Counted from the stretch's first letter, positions 53,603 through 62,607 are shown. The stretch: DNA of 64,000 nucleotides from Aerococcaceae bacterium zg-252 (GCA_016237705.1 CP066204.1:1947001-2011000), one strand, 5' to 3'. Made by a program: numbers and translations. The notes: generated by a model not told the origin, from the sequence alone.

Positions 53603-53621
53603 TTTCTCTTTTCTCCTCTAT
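52122..53621. repeat. 1,500-bp direct repeat, right copy
   Basis: This is the partner of 49168-50667. The 1,454-base segment between the two copies holds the GH28 gene and the hairpin at 52007. No transposase, inverted ends or obvious target duplication were seen at the edges. Confidence 0.93.
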
Positions 53622-54277
53622 CCTTTTTTATCTAGTACTTGTTCGACCGTTTCGCCCAATAATATATCCGCCTCCTCTTGCGAAACGTCCCATACTTGTT
53701 CCTTTATATAAATATTTTTTAAAAACATCATAATAATCCATTGGATACTTGAATATCCAATTAAGATAAAATAAGCCGGTAGCCATCGTAACATTACAGC
53801 TCCGTATGCTGCTAATGTAATACACATTACTATAAACAATAAAATATATCGTAAAAACAGCTGAAAGATTAAATGTATTTTTTCTTTAACATTTTCAACA
53901 TTAAAATGTGCACTCACTGGATAATAAAGTAAAATAACCGGACTTGCTACAAAAATTGCTAAAAATATCCCGACACGAAATCCCCAATTTTTTACGAACA
54001 ACAAATCAACCGTTACAATCATAATAAACAGAGTAATCATTATCCCACTTATTATGTTCTCCTTAAGATTTTGACGAAGATTTGCCATATATGTTTTTAC
54101 AGGAGTTGATGATTCACCTATTTTTACCCATTGCCGTATAGTAGCACTCACTGCATAACTAGCCGGACCAATTCCAAAAATAACAAGACCCAAGATGATT
54201 GTTCCTAACCACAAACAATTCAAAATAATTAAGTGTAATATCCATGTGCAAAATTGATTCCATTTCATTCCTAGCAT
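53618..54277 (-). CDS. DUF624 (YesL-like) membrane protein
   Basis: This 219-residue membrane protein has about five or six segments. The start LHLIILNCLWLGTIILGLVI followed by GIGPASYAVSATIRQW matches the DUF624/YesL family. Members are nearly always found beside Lpl-type ABC transporters for plant polysaccharide fragments, as here, where it lies between the LplB-like permease and a binding protein. Its function is unknown; an accessory role in transport is assumed. AAAGGA precedes the ATG. Confidence 0.85.
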   Translation of the reverse strand: MLGMKWNQFCTWILHLIILNCLWLGTIILGLVIFGIGPASYAVSATIRQWVKIGESSTPVKTYMANLRQNLKENIISGIMITLFIMIVTVDLLFVKNWGFRVGIFLAIFVASPVILLYYPVSAHFNVENVKEKIHLIFQLFLRYILLFIVMCITLAAYGAVMLRWLPAYFILIGYSSIQWIIMMFLKNIYIKEQVWDVSQEEADILLGETVEQVLDKKG

Positions 54278-54300
54278 CTTGGATTCCTTTCTTTCATAAA

Positions 54301-55278
54301 TTAATACACGCCATCTTCACCTAACATATTTGCTATCTTATTAGTAATTGAAACCATTATGAAGCCAACAACACCTTTGAACAATCCCATTGCTGTCGAA
54401 AAACTTAATTGTCCGTTTTTTAATCCCGCTGTATAAATATAAGTATCAAATATTTCAGTTCGTTCTCGGTTAAGCGGATTCACTAATAAATACATGTGTT
54501 CGAAGCCTAAATTTAAGATATTTCCGACTTTTAAGATTAATAAAGTCACGATTACTGGACGTATAGCCGGCAATGTAACATGCCACATTTTTTGTAATAG
54601 CGTTGCGCCGTCGATATCTGCCGCTTCATATAGTTGAGTATCCACCGCTGTAATAGCTGCTAAATAGATAATCGTCGACCAGCCTAACTCTTTCCAAATA
54701 ATTTGTGCTGTATAAACGACACCAGCCCAATTCGCTGAAGTTAAAAATGGAATTTTATTAAGTCCCAAATAGGTTAAAGCTTCATTAATCATTCCACCGT
54801 CCATTGATAATAATACAAAACTGATAGAAACAATAATTACCCATGACATAAAATGCGGAATATAAATAATTGTTTGCACTATCTTTTTGAACGCTTTATG
54901 CCTAACTTCATTCAATAATAATGCTAATACAATTGGCAGCGGAAAGAAGAAGACAATATTCAACACAAAGAAATACAATGTATTCACAAGTAATGTTCTA
55001 AATGTTGGTTCTGTAAACAGACGAATAAAGTGCTTCATTCCTACCCATTGACTACCTTTAATCCCCAAGAATGGTTGATAATCTTGAAACGCAATAATGA
55101 TTCCACCCATCGGAACATATTTAAATATGATAAAATATAATACCCCTGGCAAAATCATTAGATAAAGAGCTGCATTAGTCAAAACAGATTTTCTTTTTCT
55201 CAGTTTTAACTCTTTATCTAGTTGCTTTAGCTTTGCTTTTGATAACGGAGCAAAGGGTTGTGTTATAGAATTTTCCAT
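54301..55278 (-). CDS. ABC permease, LplB/YteP type
   Basis: This 325-residue permease has a long charged N terminus (LSKAKLKQLDKELKLRKRKS), six membrane segments and the start of the domain typical of LplB (LPGVLYFIIFKYVPMGGIII). The EAA loop is QLYEAADIDGATLLQKMWHV near residue 220. The C terminus IANMLGEDGVY is the usual LplB ending. It heads the minus-strand group with YesL, the binding proteins, GH28, the esterase and CE8. Its partner permease is transcribed in the opposite direction from the same promoter region, an unusual layout. Confidence 0.92.
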   Translation of the reverse strand: MENSITQPFAPLSKAKLKQLDKELKLRKRKSVLTNAALYLMILPGVLYFIIFKYVPMGGIIIAFQDYQPFLGIKGSQWVGMKHFIRLFTEPTFRTLLVNTLYFFVLNIVFFFPLPIVLALLLNEVRHKAFKKIVQTIIYIPHFMSWVIIVSISFVLLSMDGGMINEALTYLGLNKIPFLTSANWAGVVYTAQIIWKELGWSTIIYLAAITAVDTQLYEAADIDGATLLQKMWHVTLPAIRPVIVTLLILKVGNILNLGFEHMYLLVNPLNRERTEIFDTYIYTAGLKNGQLSFSTAMGLFKGVVGFIMVSITNKIANMLGEDGVY

Positions 55279-55314
55279 AACTTGTATACCTCCTTGTAAT
55301 TTTGAATTTAGTAT

Positions 55315-55329
55315 AGCAAGCGTTTTCTA
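55315..55329. promoter_or_regulatory. cre-like site in divergent permease promoter
   Basis: The minus-strand sequence TAGAAAACGCTTGCT fits WTGNAANCGNWNNCW with one mismatch. It lies 37 bases upstream of the LplB-like gene. The same region contains TAATAATCATTT (55336-55347) and AAAATGATTGTTT (55457-55469), which resemble the direct repeat upstream of uxuA. Confidence 0.65.
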
Positions 55330-55531
55330 TTTTGTTAATAATCATTTCATTGGATACATTGAAAACCCTTTAATATCAGCGTTTATATATGAAATTTTTT
55401 TACGGTGGTCATTTAAAAACTTTTGAATCTTCCGTCACCTCTCCTTTTATATCCACAAAATGATTGTTTCTGTAACGGCTTCCACTTGCTAAAATATAAG
55501 TATAAGAAAATAATTATGAGGAGGAATTCCT

Positions 55532-56410
55532 ATGAACAATCGTTCAAACCAAAGTACTGGATATAAAATATTTACAGTATGCAATTATATATTTTTAACA
55601 TTATTAGCCGCAGCGTGTCTATTTCCATTTTTAAATATTATCGCTAGTTCATTTGCTACGCCAGCTGAAATGGCTCGGAAAAAGTTTATACTATTTCCTG
55701 AAACATTTTCAATAGATGCTTATCGGTATATTTTATCAACACCAACTATTTTTAGATCACTGGCTGTTTCAATTGGAATTACCTTTTTCGGGACACTCAC
55801 AAGTATGATTGTTACAAGTTTAATGGCTTACGGTTTATCCAGAAAATATTTATACGGTCGCAGTTTCTTCAACTTTATGATTGTTTTTTCTATGCTATTT
55901 AGCGGTGGTATGATTCCACATTTTTTAGTTGTTAAAAGTTTAGGATTATTAAACTCATATCTAGCATTAATTTTGCCTGTCACTGTCAATGCATTCAATT
56001 TAATTATCATGCGTAACTTCTTCCAAGCATTACCTGATAGCTTAGAAGAATCAGCTAAAATTGATGGTGCATCGCATTGGACTATATTTTCTAAAATTAT
56101 GGTTCCTTTAGCATTACCATCCATTGCAACCATTTCATTATTCTACGCTGTTTCATACTGGAATACTTATATGCAAGCAATTCTATATATTAACGATTCC
56201 AAAAAATGGCCAATTCAAGTCTTATTACGTCAAATCGTCATTGTTTCAAGTGGCTTACAAGTCGATGGAAGTATGTTTGAGGTGGTACCACCCGCACAAT
56301 CTGTAAAGATGGCAGTCATTGTTATCGCAACCTTACCAATGCTCATCGTTTATCCTTTCATTCAAAAATATTTTGTCAAAGGGGCCCTTGTCGGCTCGGT
56401 TAAGGGATAA
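55532..56410 (+). CDS. ABC permease, LplC/YtcP type
   Basis: This 292-residue permease is of the MalG/LplC class, with six segments. The conserved loop DSLEESAKIDGASHWTIFSK lies near residue 170. The long C-terminal MLIVYPFIQKYFVKGALVGS is typical of LplC. It should pair with the LplB-like permease transcribed from the other strand. GAGGAGG precedes the ATG. It forms a single-gene transcript ending at the terminator at 56419, so its expression can be tuned separately from its partner. Confidence 0.92.
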   Translation: MNNRSNQSTGYKIFTVCNYIFLTLLAAACLFPFLNIIASSFATPAEMARKKFILFPETFSIDAYRYILSTPTIFRSLAVSIGITFFGTLTSMIVTSLMAYGLSRKYLYGRSFFNFMIVFSMLFSGGMIPHFLVVKSLGLLNSYLALILPVTVNAFNLIIMRNFFQALPDSLEESAKIDGASHWTIFSKIMVPLALPSIATISLFYAVSYWNTYMQAILYINDSKKWPIQVLLRQIVIVSSGLQVDGSMFEVVPPAQSVKMAVIVIATLPMLIVYPFIQKYFVKGALVGSVKG

Positions 56411-56418
56411 TAATTTTA

Positions 56419-56468
56419 GGGTCACGTAAAGAATTTAATTATATCTTTACATGACCCTTTTCTATTTT
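56419..56468 (+). terminator. Intrinsic terminator after LplC-like gene
   Basis: GGGTCACGTAAAGA (56419-56432) pairs with TCTTTACATGACCC (56444-56457), one mismatch, followed by TTTTCTATTTT. Confidence 0.88.
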
Positions 56469-56547
56469 GATTTTTGACTGAAATGAAATCTCTGCCTATA
56501 ATAGAAGTTGGAGCATTTTATACACGCAGTGTTATGGAGGAATAATT

Positions 56548-57318
56548 ATGGCGAACGAAACCCCTGTTTACGGAACAGTATTATTAAAAGCATCAAATAT
56601 CATCAATGTTATAGCTAAGTCATCTGAACCTCTAGCATTAAATACAATTGCTCAAGAATGTGGATACACTGTCAGCACCACATCTAAAATCCTTGATACC
56701 TTACAATTAATTGAATATGTACAGCGTAACCCTGTTGACAAAAAATTTTCACTAGGCATTGCACTCATTCAGTATTCAAACGCCGCCTTAATGCAGTTTG
56801 ATATTATTCGCGATTCTTATTTTGCCTTAAAAGCATTATTTGACGAATTTCATGAAACTGTACACCTCGGGATGTTAAAAGATAATCAAATGCTCTATAT
56901 TAACAAATTTAGCTCTCCAGAAAATAATAAGCAAATGCTCTCGCAAATCGGTGGTACAAGAGAATTGTATTGTTCTGCAATGGGAAAAGCAATTCTTAGT
57001 ACATTCTCAATTGAAAGACAAAAGGCTTATATTGATACGATTCATCTAACGCCGTTTACAAATCAAACGATTACTGATAAATCGATACTTACACAAGAAA
57101 TTCAGATTGTAAGACAACAAGGTTTCGCAACGGACAATCGTGAAATTGAAAATCATTTATATTGCATTGGCGCTGCCATCCATACAGCAAATGAACCAAC
57201 TGCTCAGTATGCTTTTAGTGTCACTATCCCTTATTATCGCTTAACCGATGAACTAAAACAAACTCTTATTAACCGTGTTTTGGAGACAAAAGAATTAATC
57301 GAAAAGATGGTACTATAA
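56548..57318 (+). CDS. IclR-family transcriptional regulator (KdgR-like)
   Basis: This 256-residue regulator has an N-terminal winged helix (residues about 5-65, LALNTIAQECGYTVSTTSKI) and the IclR effector domain (about 80-250, with MGKAILSTF and GFATDNREIENHLYCIGAAI). IclR proteins named KdgR repress pectin and hexuronate genes and are released by KDG, the product of UxuA. Location in the pectin locus makes a similar role likely, though the ligand is not shown. It is monocistronic, with GGAGGA ahead of the start. Confidence 0.87.
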   Translation: MANETPVYGTVLLKASNIINVIAKSSEPLALNTIAQECGYTVSTTSKILDTLQLIEYVQRNPVDKKFSLGIALIQYSNAALMQFDIIRDSYFALKALFDEFHETVHLGMLKDNQMLYINKFSSPENNKQMLSQIGGTRELYCSAMGKAILSTFSIERQKAYIDTIHLTPFTNQTITDKSILTQEIQIVRQQGFATDNREIENHLYCIGAAIHTANEPTAQYAFSVTIPYYRLTDELKQTLINRVLETKELIEKMVL

Positions 57319-57348
57319 AGAGAAGAAGGCCAACATTAGTACCATTCA

Positions 57349-57388
57349 AGGCATCATTTATAACTAGATGATAGTTCCAAGTGATGCC
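57349..57388. terminator. Possible terminator between convergent regulators
   Basis: GGCATCATTT (57349-57358) can pair with AAGTGATGCC (57379-57388) around a 20-base loop, one wobble. The following sequence is only moderately T-rich. Confidence 0.4.
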
Positions 57389-57417
57389 CCTAATTCTTAT
57401 TACACCAGAAGAATTTT

Positions 57418-58317
57418 TTACATATGATTGATACGAATCATATCGTTTACGCTTTGTTTTAAAAACTCTTTTGGTGTCATACTAAATTCTTTTTTAAATG
57501 CTCGTAAAAAATTAGTGTAGGAAGCAAATCCACATTCTGAAAATACCTCTATAGCGGATGGATTCTTTAATAACAACTGTTTTGAAAGTAATAATCGTCT
57601 TTTTAAAACATATTGATAAAAGGATAGTCCTGTATATTTTTTAAATTCTCTAATAATATGATATTTATTTATAAAAAAATGAGATTCCATATCCTCTAAG
57701 GTCAATGAAGGTGAAATTAAATTTTCTGAAACATAATTAATCATTCCTTCCATTTCGCTATCTCTCTTACCGTTTATCTCCTCAACATTTTCCTGATCAT
57801 TCACCCATCGATTAATCTCAACTATATAATCAACCACCCGATTTTCTAATGAAATTTCAGAGCCAAATTCTTGTTTATTCGCATTATTAGATGTTTCAGT
57901 AACAAAATGTAGTTGTTCTTTTAGCACTTCCAATGACACTTTAATCACTTTACTTCTATGATTATTCGATATTGAAGGCTTAAAAGCATTTTCTAAATTG
58001 CTCAATATCGTTGAATGTTTTTCTAAAAAATATGGTGTCACAAAAATATATACTCGCTCAAAATAATCTGAGTTTTGCTTTAAAATTCGATGCAAATCAT
58101 TCGAATGTATTAATAGTATAGTTCCTGGCGATATAGTAAAAATTTCACCCTCAATAAAAAATTCTGCCGTCCCGGTAAGAGTAGCATGTATTTCATAGTA
58201 GTCATGATAATGATATATCGCTTTTTCGTTGGTCACTTCATCTTCAACATGCCATATTTCAAATTGATCAGAAATCATCGTATTAATCCTAGAACCTCTG
58301 ATTTTTGTCATTTTCAT
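57418..58317 (-). CDS. AraC-family regulator, TRAP/GH105 region
   Basis: This 299-residue regulator has an N-terminal cupin (YHYHDYYEIHATLTGTAEFF, then SPGTILLIHSNDLHRIL) and an AraC DNA-binding domain at the C terminus (LTLEDMESHFFINKYHIIRE, then AIEVFSECGFASYTNFLRAF ending KEFSMTPKEF). The cupin probably binds a uronide or other sugar. It follows the TRAP genes on the same strand after a terminator, and has an AGGAGGAG site. It is a candidate regulator of the TRAP and GH105 genes. Confidence 0.87.
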   Translation of the reverse strand: MKMTKIRGSRINTMISDQFEIWHVEDEVTNEKAIYHYHDYYEIHATLTGTAEFFIEGEIFTISPGTILLIHSNDLHRILKQNSDYFERVYIFVTPYFLEKHSTILSNLENAFKPSISNNHRSKVIKVSLEVLKEQLHFVTETSNNANKQEFGSEISLENRVVDYIVEINRWVNDQENVEEINGKRDSEMEGMINYVSENLISPSLTLEDMESHFFINKYHIIREFKKYTGLSFYQYVLKRRLLLSKQLLLKNPSAIEVFSECGFASYTNFLRAFKKEFSMTPKEFLKQSVNDMIRINHM

Positions 58318-58336
58318 ACACTCCTCCTATCCTCTA

Positions 58337-58373
58337 CAAAAAAAGTGAGACTACATTAACGATATAGCCCCAC
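58337..58373 (-). terminator. Intrinsic terminator after TRAP operon
   Basis: On the minus strand GTGGGGCTA (58373-58365) pairs with TAGTCTCAC (58353-58345), two wobbles, then seven T. Read-through into the AraC gene may still occur. Confidence 0.75.
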
Positions 58374-58394
58374 CCTCCTAAATATATTATACTA

Positions 58395-59690
58395 CTACCC
58401 TGCCAAATTTGGTAACCACATGACAATGCTTGGGAAATATGTTATCAATAGCAATACTGTTAAGATTGCAACAAAAAATGGCACCAGTGGTTTTAACATT
58501 TGCTCTGGTTTCACTGAGCCAACGCTCGAACCAACATATAGTCCAGTTCCAACTGGAGGTGTGATTGATCCTGCACATAAATTCATAATCGCGAACAAAC
58601 CAAAGTGAACAGGATCGACGCCAACACTTCTTACCACTGGTAAAAAGATAGGTGTGAAAATCATGATAGCTGGACCAACATCCATAAACATACCCACTAG
58701 TAGTAACACCAAATTTACAAGTAATAAAATTAAAAATTTATTTGTCGTTAGACCTAAAATAAAAGCACTGATTGCTTGAGGAATGCCAGTAAACGCCATG
58801 GCGAATGACATCATTGAAGATGTTGCTAACAAAAATGCTATTGTACCAGTTGTTAATACCGCTTCCCTTAACATTTTAGGTAAGTCATTTAATTTTACTG
58901 TCTTATAATAAAACATTGAAATTAGTAAAGAATAAGCTACCGCAATGGCAGATGCTTCTATAGCAGTAAAGATCCCTGTTAATATCCCCCCAATAATGAT
59001 AACAATTAACATCACGCTAGGCAGTGCTTCTTTAATAATTGTCCATGCTTCTCCACGGTTAATTTTTGCTGTCACTGCGTAATTATTTTTCTTAGCATAG
59101 ATATAAGCAACAATCATTATTGAAACTGCCCATAACGCTCCTACAAGATACCCACCTAAAAATAATGATGAAATGGATGCACCAGAAGCAACTAATGAAT
59201 ACATAATAAATGCTGAACTAGGTGGTATTACCATACCAGTTGGTGCTGAAGCAATATTCACAGCAGTAGCAAATTTACGATCGTATCCAGCGGCTACTTG
59301 TTGTGGTACCAATACTCCTCCAATAGCTGTTGAAGCAGCGATTGCTGAACTAGACATTGATCCAAATAAGGCATTTCCAAGTACATTCGTATGTGCTAAT
59401 CCCCCTGGAATACGTCCAACAAATAGCATTGCAAATTTCACCAATTTATCTGCTATTCCTCCATTATTCATTATAATTCCAGATAGTACAAAGAAAGGTA
59501 TAGCAACCAACGAAAAGCTATTTAAACTAGCTACCATCTTTTGTGCTGATGCAAATAATGAAATATCAAATGGAACTACTAATAATAGAGCAGCTATTGA
59601 AGATGCCGCTATCCCTATTGCTATTGGCATTCCTAAAACCAATAAAATTGCAAAGATTGCAAATAATATAATACCTGCCTGTAATGCCAT
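58395..59690 (-). CDS. dctM: TRAP transporter large permease (DctM)
   Basis: This 431-residue protein has about 12 membrane segments and the DctM start IILFAIFAILLVLGMPIAIG, and later MFMDVGPAIMIFTPIFLPV and GSITPPVGTGLYVG, which are family hallmarks. TRAP large subunits form the channel and use a sodium gradient. Its ATG follows directly on the DctQ stop (TAAATG). The substrate is probably a sugar acid, judged by the GH105 gene upstream and the pectin context. Confidence 0.95.
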   Translation of the reverse strand: MALQAGIILFAIFAILLVLGMPIAIGIAASSIAALLLVVPFDISLFASAQKMVASLNSFSLVAIPFFVLSGIIMNNGGIADKLVKFAMLFVGRIPGGLAHTNVLGNALFGSMSSSAIAASTAIGGVLVPQQVAAGYDRKFATAVNIASAPTGMVIPPSSAFIMYSLVASGASISSLFLGGYLVGALWAVSIMIVAYIYAKKNNYAVTAKINRGEAWTIIKEALPSVMLIVIIIGGILTGIFTAIEASAIAVAYSLLISMFYYKTVKLNDLPKMLREAVLTTGTIAFLLATSSMMSFAMAFTGIPQAISAFILGLTTNKFLILLLVNLVLLLVGMFMDVGPAIMIFTPIFLPVVRSVGVDPVHFGLFAIMNLCAGSITPPVGTGLYVGSSVGSVKPEQMLKPLVPFFVAILTVLLLITYFPSIVMWLPNLAG

Positions 59691-60161
59691 TTACTTTGCC
59701 CCCTTAAGTACATCAGATAAATTTATCAAAGTGTATAAGAAAATTAAACATCCAGCTACTGGAACAGCTAAATAAACGTACCCCATCGGCAACCCTAGGG
59801 AAGGAGAGTACTGTACTAATGTAACAGATACAGATTTTAACCCCCCATAAACCATTATAAGTAATGAGAATACTAGAAATAGTATTTGAACTATTAAATC
59901 CAAGATTTTTCTATTTTGTAAATTCAACTTATCGCTGAGTAACGTTACTGCTAAATGGCTTCTCTTTCCAACAACATAAGCAGCTGAAAGCATTGATAAC
60001 CACACCAGACTAAAACGTACAATTTCTTCTGTCACAGTATTCGGATTATTTAATACTACACGTGTAAATATTTGAAATAATACGATTAATACCATCACAG
60101 TTAAGATAACAGAGCATAGCACTTCTAAAATCTTATCTAGTAAATTTCTGAATTGTTCCAT
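59691..60161 (-). CDS. dctQ: TRAP transporter small permease (DctQ)
   Basis: This 156-residue protein has four membrane segments in the DctQ pattern, including NPNTVTEEIVRFSLVWLSML and the conserved GLPMGYVYLAVPV segment. It sits between the DctP and DctM genes, nine bases after dctP, and its ribosome binding site AGGAGG overlaps the dctP stop region. It forms the membrane complex with DctM and docks the DctP receptor. Confidence 0.93.
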   Translation of the reverse strand: MEQFRNLLDKILEVLCSVILTVMVLIVLFQIFTRVVLNNPNTVTEEIVRFSLVWLSMLSAAYVVGKRSHLAVTLLSDKLNLQNRKILDLIVQILFLVFSLLIMVYGGLKSVSVTLVQYSPSLGLPMGYVYLAVPVAGCLIFLYTLINLSDVLKGAK

Positions 60162-60170
60162 AATATCCTC

Positions 60171-61163
60171 CTATTTTGCTAATTCTCGAATCTTTTGATA
60201 TAATCCACTGTATTTTTCATTATTTTTGAATTTATTGTGTAATGGTTGAACTGCTTCTTGAAATTCTTTACTATCAGCTTCATTATATTCAATATTATAT
60301 TTTTCTGTTGCCGCTTTTTTCTCTGCTTCTACCGCTTCCTTAAAAATGGCTTTTTCAAATTGAGTTGACTCATAAGCTGCTTCTATTACCGCTTGAAACT
60401 GTTCTTCAGTCAATTGCTCTTTAACAGAATTACTCATCACAACAATATCAGGAATACGGGTATGTTCATCATATGAATAATATTTAGCGACTGCTCCGTG
60501 TCCAGCTGTAAATAATACAAACTCATTATTTTCAGCTCCATCAATTAAACCTGCTTGCAATGAAGTAAAAACCTCATTACTCCCCATTGGTACCGCCGAG
60601 CCACCTAATAACTCAATCATCTTAATGGCAGTTTCACTTTGCATCACTCGAATTTTTTTCCCTTTAATATCATCTAATGATGTTACAGGACCATTCTTCA
60701 TGTAAAAACTTCTTTGTCCTGAATCATAATATGTGAGTCCTTGAAAACCTAAATTTTTAGTAGAAGCATATATCGGATTCATTATTTCTTCGTTTTCCAT
60801 CACTTTAAAATAATGCTCCTCATTATCAAATAAATATGGAATCCCAAAGATTGAATAATCTTTGGAAAATCCTTCTAAAGCTGAGGCACTAACTTTAGTA
60901 AAATCAATAGCCCCCGTTTGTGTTAATTCTATTAACTCAACTTCCCCGCCTAATTGAGCATCTGGAAAATAAGCAACACTAACCTCACCATTTGTTTTTT
61001 CCTCTACCAGTCTACCAAACTCTTTCATAGACTCGATAACTGGTTGACTATTACTTGCATAAGCAAAACGTAATACTTTTTTACCTGAAGCATCCGCTTG
61101 TCCGCACCCACTTAAAAAAAGTGTAAATAATAACAAGACACTCAATATATATTTGTTTTTCAT
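60171..61163 (-). CDS. dctP: TRAP transporter substrate-binding lipoprotein (DctP)
   Basis: This is a 330-residue DctP-type receptor. The signal sequence ends in a lipobox LFLSGC-GQ, so unlike the ABC binding proteins in this window it is a lipoprotein. Family features are LRFAYASNSQPV at the start, KIRVMQSETAIKMIELLG with the Arg that usually binds the substrate carboxylate, and GLIDGAENNEFV. I use the ATG at 61163, after AAGGAGAAC, rather than an ATG 13 codons upstream. The carboxylate-binding Arg supports a sugar acid such as a (unsaturated) uronide. Confidence 0.93.
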   Translation of the reverse strand: MKNKYILSVLLLFTLFLSGCGQADASGKKVLRFAYASNSQPVIESMKEFGRLVEEKTNGEVSVAYFPDAQLGGEVELIELTQTGAIDFTKVSASALEGFSKDYSIFGIPYLFDNEEHYFKVMENEEIMNPIYASTKNLGFQGLTYYDSGQRSFYMKNGPVTSLDDIKGKKIRVMQSETAIKMIELLGGSAVPMGSNEVFTSLQAGLIDGAENNEFVLFTAGHGAVAKYYSYDEHTRIPDIVVMSNSVKEQLTEEQFQAVIEAAYESTQFEKAIFKEAVEAEKKAATEKYNIEYNEADSKEFQEAVQPLHNKFKNNEKYSGLYQKIRELAK

Positions 61164-61237
61164 AATGTTCTCCTTCTGTACCTTATATGTATTACCAAAC
61201 AAACATTAACTTTGTTACATAATAACTATCAATTGAC

Positions 61238-61251
61238 TTAAAGCGATTTCA
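61238..61251. promoter_or_regulatory. cre-like site upstream of the TRAP operon
   Basis: TTAAAGCGATTTCA matches TGWNANCGNTNWCA at 13 of 14 positions. It lies about 75-90 bases upstream of dctP, in the gap after the GH105 gene, and suggests CcpA control of the TRAP genes. The rest of the gap (61164-61476) holds the terminator below and no gene. Confidence 0.6.
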
Positions 61252-61396
61252 TTAACAGATATTATGATAGCACTTTCTAGTAACCATTTGTATACTATTT
61301 ATTGCTTAAAAGCTATCAATAATTGCGGTTTTCTATGCTGAATTTTTTCTGTGCTGATAAAATTCTAAAATTATTTATATTTTTTTACTGTAATTC

Positions 61397-61424
61397 AAAA
61401 AAAGATTGCAAAGATTGCAATCTT
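61397..61424 (-). terminator. Intrinsic terminator after GH105 gene
   Basis: On the minus strand AAGATTGCAA (61424-61415) and TTGCAATCTT (61411-61402) form a perfect 10-bp stem with a three-base loop, then a T-run. It separates the rhaM-GH105 transcript from the TRAP operon. Confidence 0.75.
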
Positions 61425-61476
61425 AATAATTGTAGCTCTATTGTAATCCTGTTGATTATTTACTCACTCTCAAATA

Positions 61477-62589
61477 TTACACAAACGTATATAGATATTC
61501 TGTTAAAGCTAAAACTGACAGTGATTGACCGTAGGGCATTGCAGTTTTTGCTATATTTCGATAAAAGTCTAAGTCAGGTCCCATTCCTGTTCCTACAGAT
61601 ACATTTTGTACTTCACCTTTTTCATCAATCTGACTAATTAGCGCTTGTACTGCTTTTTCAGCTTTATCTAGGTATTGTTCAGAAACGTAACCTTTTCTTA
61701 TCGATTTAAGGATACCATAAGTAAAACCGGCAGTAGCTGAACTCTCTAAATAACTATTTGGATCGTCTAATAAAGTCGTCCACAATCCTGACTCATGTTG
61801 ACACTCCATTAATGTTTCTACTTGTCGATTTAGAGTTTCTAATAAAAATAGGCGTAAACCGTCATTAGGACTCAATTCTAAAATATCAATAATTTCTGGT
61901 ATTGCAATTGTAATCCAGCAATTTCCTCGTGCCCATAACGCTTCTGCGAAATTATGATTTCCCTCAAACGTCCATCCATGGAACCATAAACCTGTCTTGC
62001 GATCTTGTAAATACTTAGCATGAATCATAAATTGTCGTTTAGCTTCTTCAATATATGCTTGATTATTAAATAGCATACCAATTTTAGCTAATGGCAAGAC
62101 TGTCATCATTAATGTGTCATCCCACATCTGTTCTACATTTTCCGGACCATATGTTAAGTGTTCAAATCCTCCTTCTTTCGTTCTAGGCAACTTATTCATT
62201 GCCCAATCTGCCCACAATTCCAAATATGGTAAATATCGAGAATCTCTCGTTTCCTCATATAAATAGGCCATTACTAATAAAGGCGCCATTGTATTTATAT
62301 TTTTGGGGGGTGCTCCAATTTCAAATTGTTTTTCAAACCAATCGGTAACAATTGTTAACGCTTTTTTATCATTTGTCAGTTGATAGTATTTAAAAATACC
62401 GAACAACCCCACACCTTGAGGCCAATTCCATACATTCCAGCTTTTATCATCAACCACTACTTCATCAAAATGTAGTAAAAATTCCCCCGAATCCTTTATT
62501 GTAGTTAAATTATCCATCATTAATTGAATTTTTTCTAATACAATCTTTTTTTCAACTAAATGTTCAACAATATTATGATCTCTCTGCAT
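61477..62589 (-). CDS. Second GH105 unsaturated uronyl hydrolase
   Basis: This 370-residue cytoplasmic alpha/alpha-barrel protein of the GH105 family has the segment VEQMWDDTLMMTVLPLAKIG with the catalytic Asp region, preceded by NVWNWPQGVGLFG, and ends with a GTGMGPDLDFY motif. It would release the 4,5-unsaturated uronate from lyase products. It differs considerably from the enzyme at 39.3 kb, so a different oligosaccharide is likely, perhaps rhamnogalacturonan-derived given the rhamnose mutarotase gene 18 bases upstream. GAAGGAG precedes its ATG. Confidence 0.92.
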   Translation of the reverse strand: MQRDHNIVEHLVEKKIVLEKIQLMMDNLTTIKDSGEFLLHFDEVVVDDKSWNVWNWPQGVGLFGIFKYYQLTNDKKALTIVTDWFEKQFEIGAPPKNINTMAPLLVMAYLYEETRDSRYLPYLELWADWAMNKLPRTKEGGFEHLTYGPENVEQMWDDTLMMTVLPLAKIGMLFNNQAYIEEAKRQFMIHAKYLQDRKTGLWFHGWTFEGNHNFAEALWARGNCWITIAIPEIIDILELSPNDGLRLFLLETLNRQVETLMECQHESGLWTTLLDDPNSYLESSATAGFTYGILKSIRKGYVSEQYLDKAEKAVQALISQIDEKGEVQNVSVGTGMGPDLDFYRNIAKTAMPYGQSLSVLALTEYLYTFV

Positions 62590-62607
62590 TATCTATGCTC
62601 CTTCTCA

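Noticed and set aside
49168-53621. Composite transposon flanked by insertion sequences
   Set aside because: The flanking repeats are direct and encode solute-binding proteins; no transposase, terminal inverted repeats or target duplication were seen.
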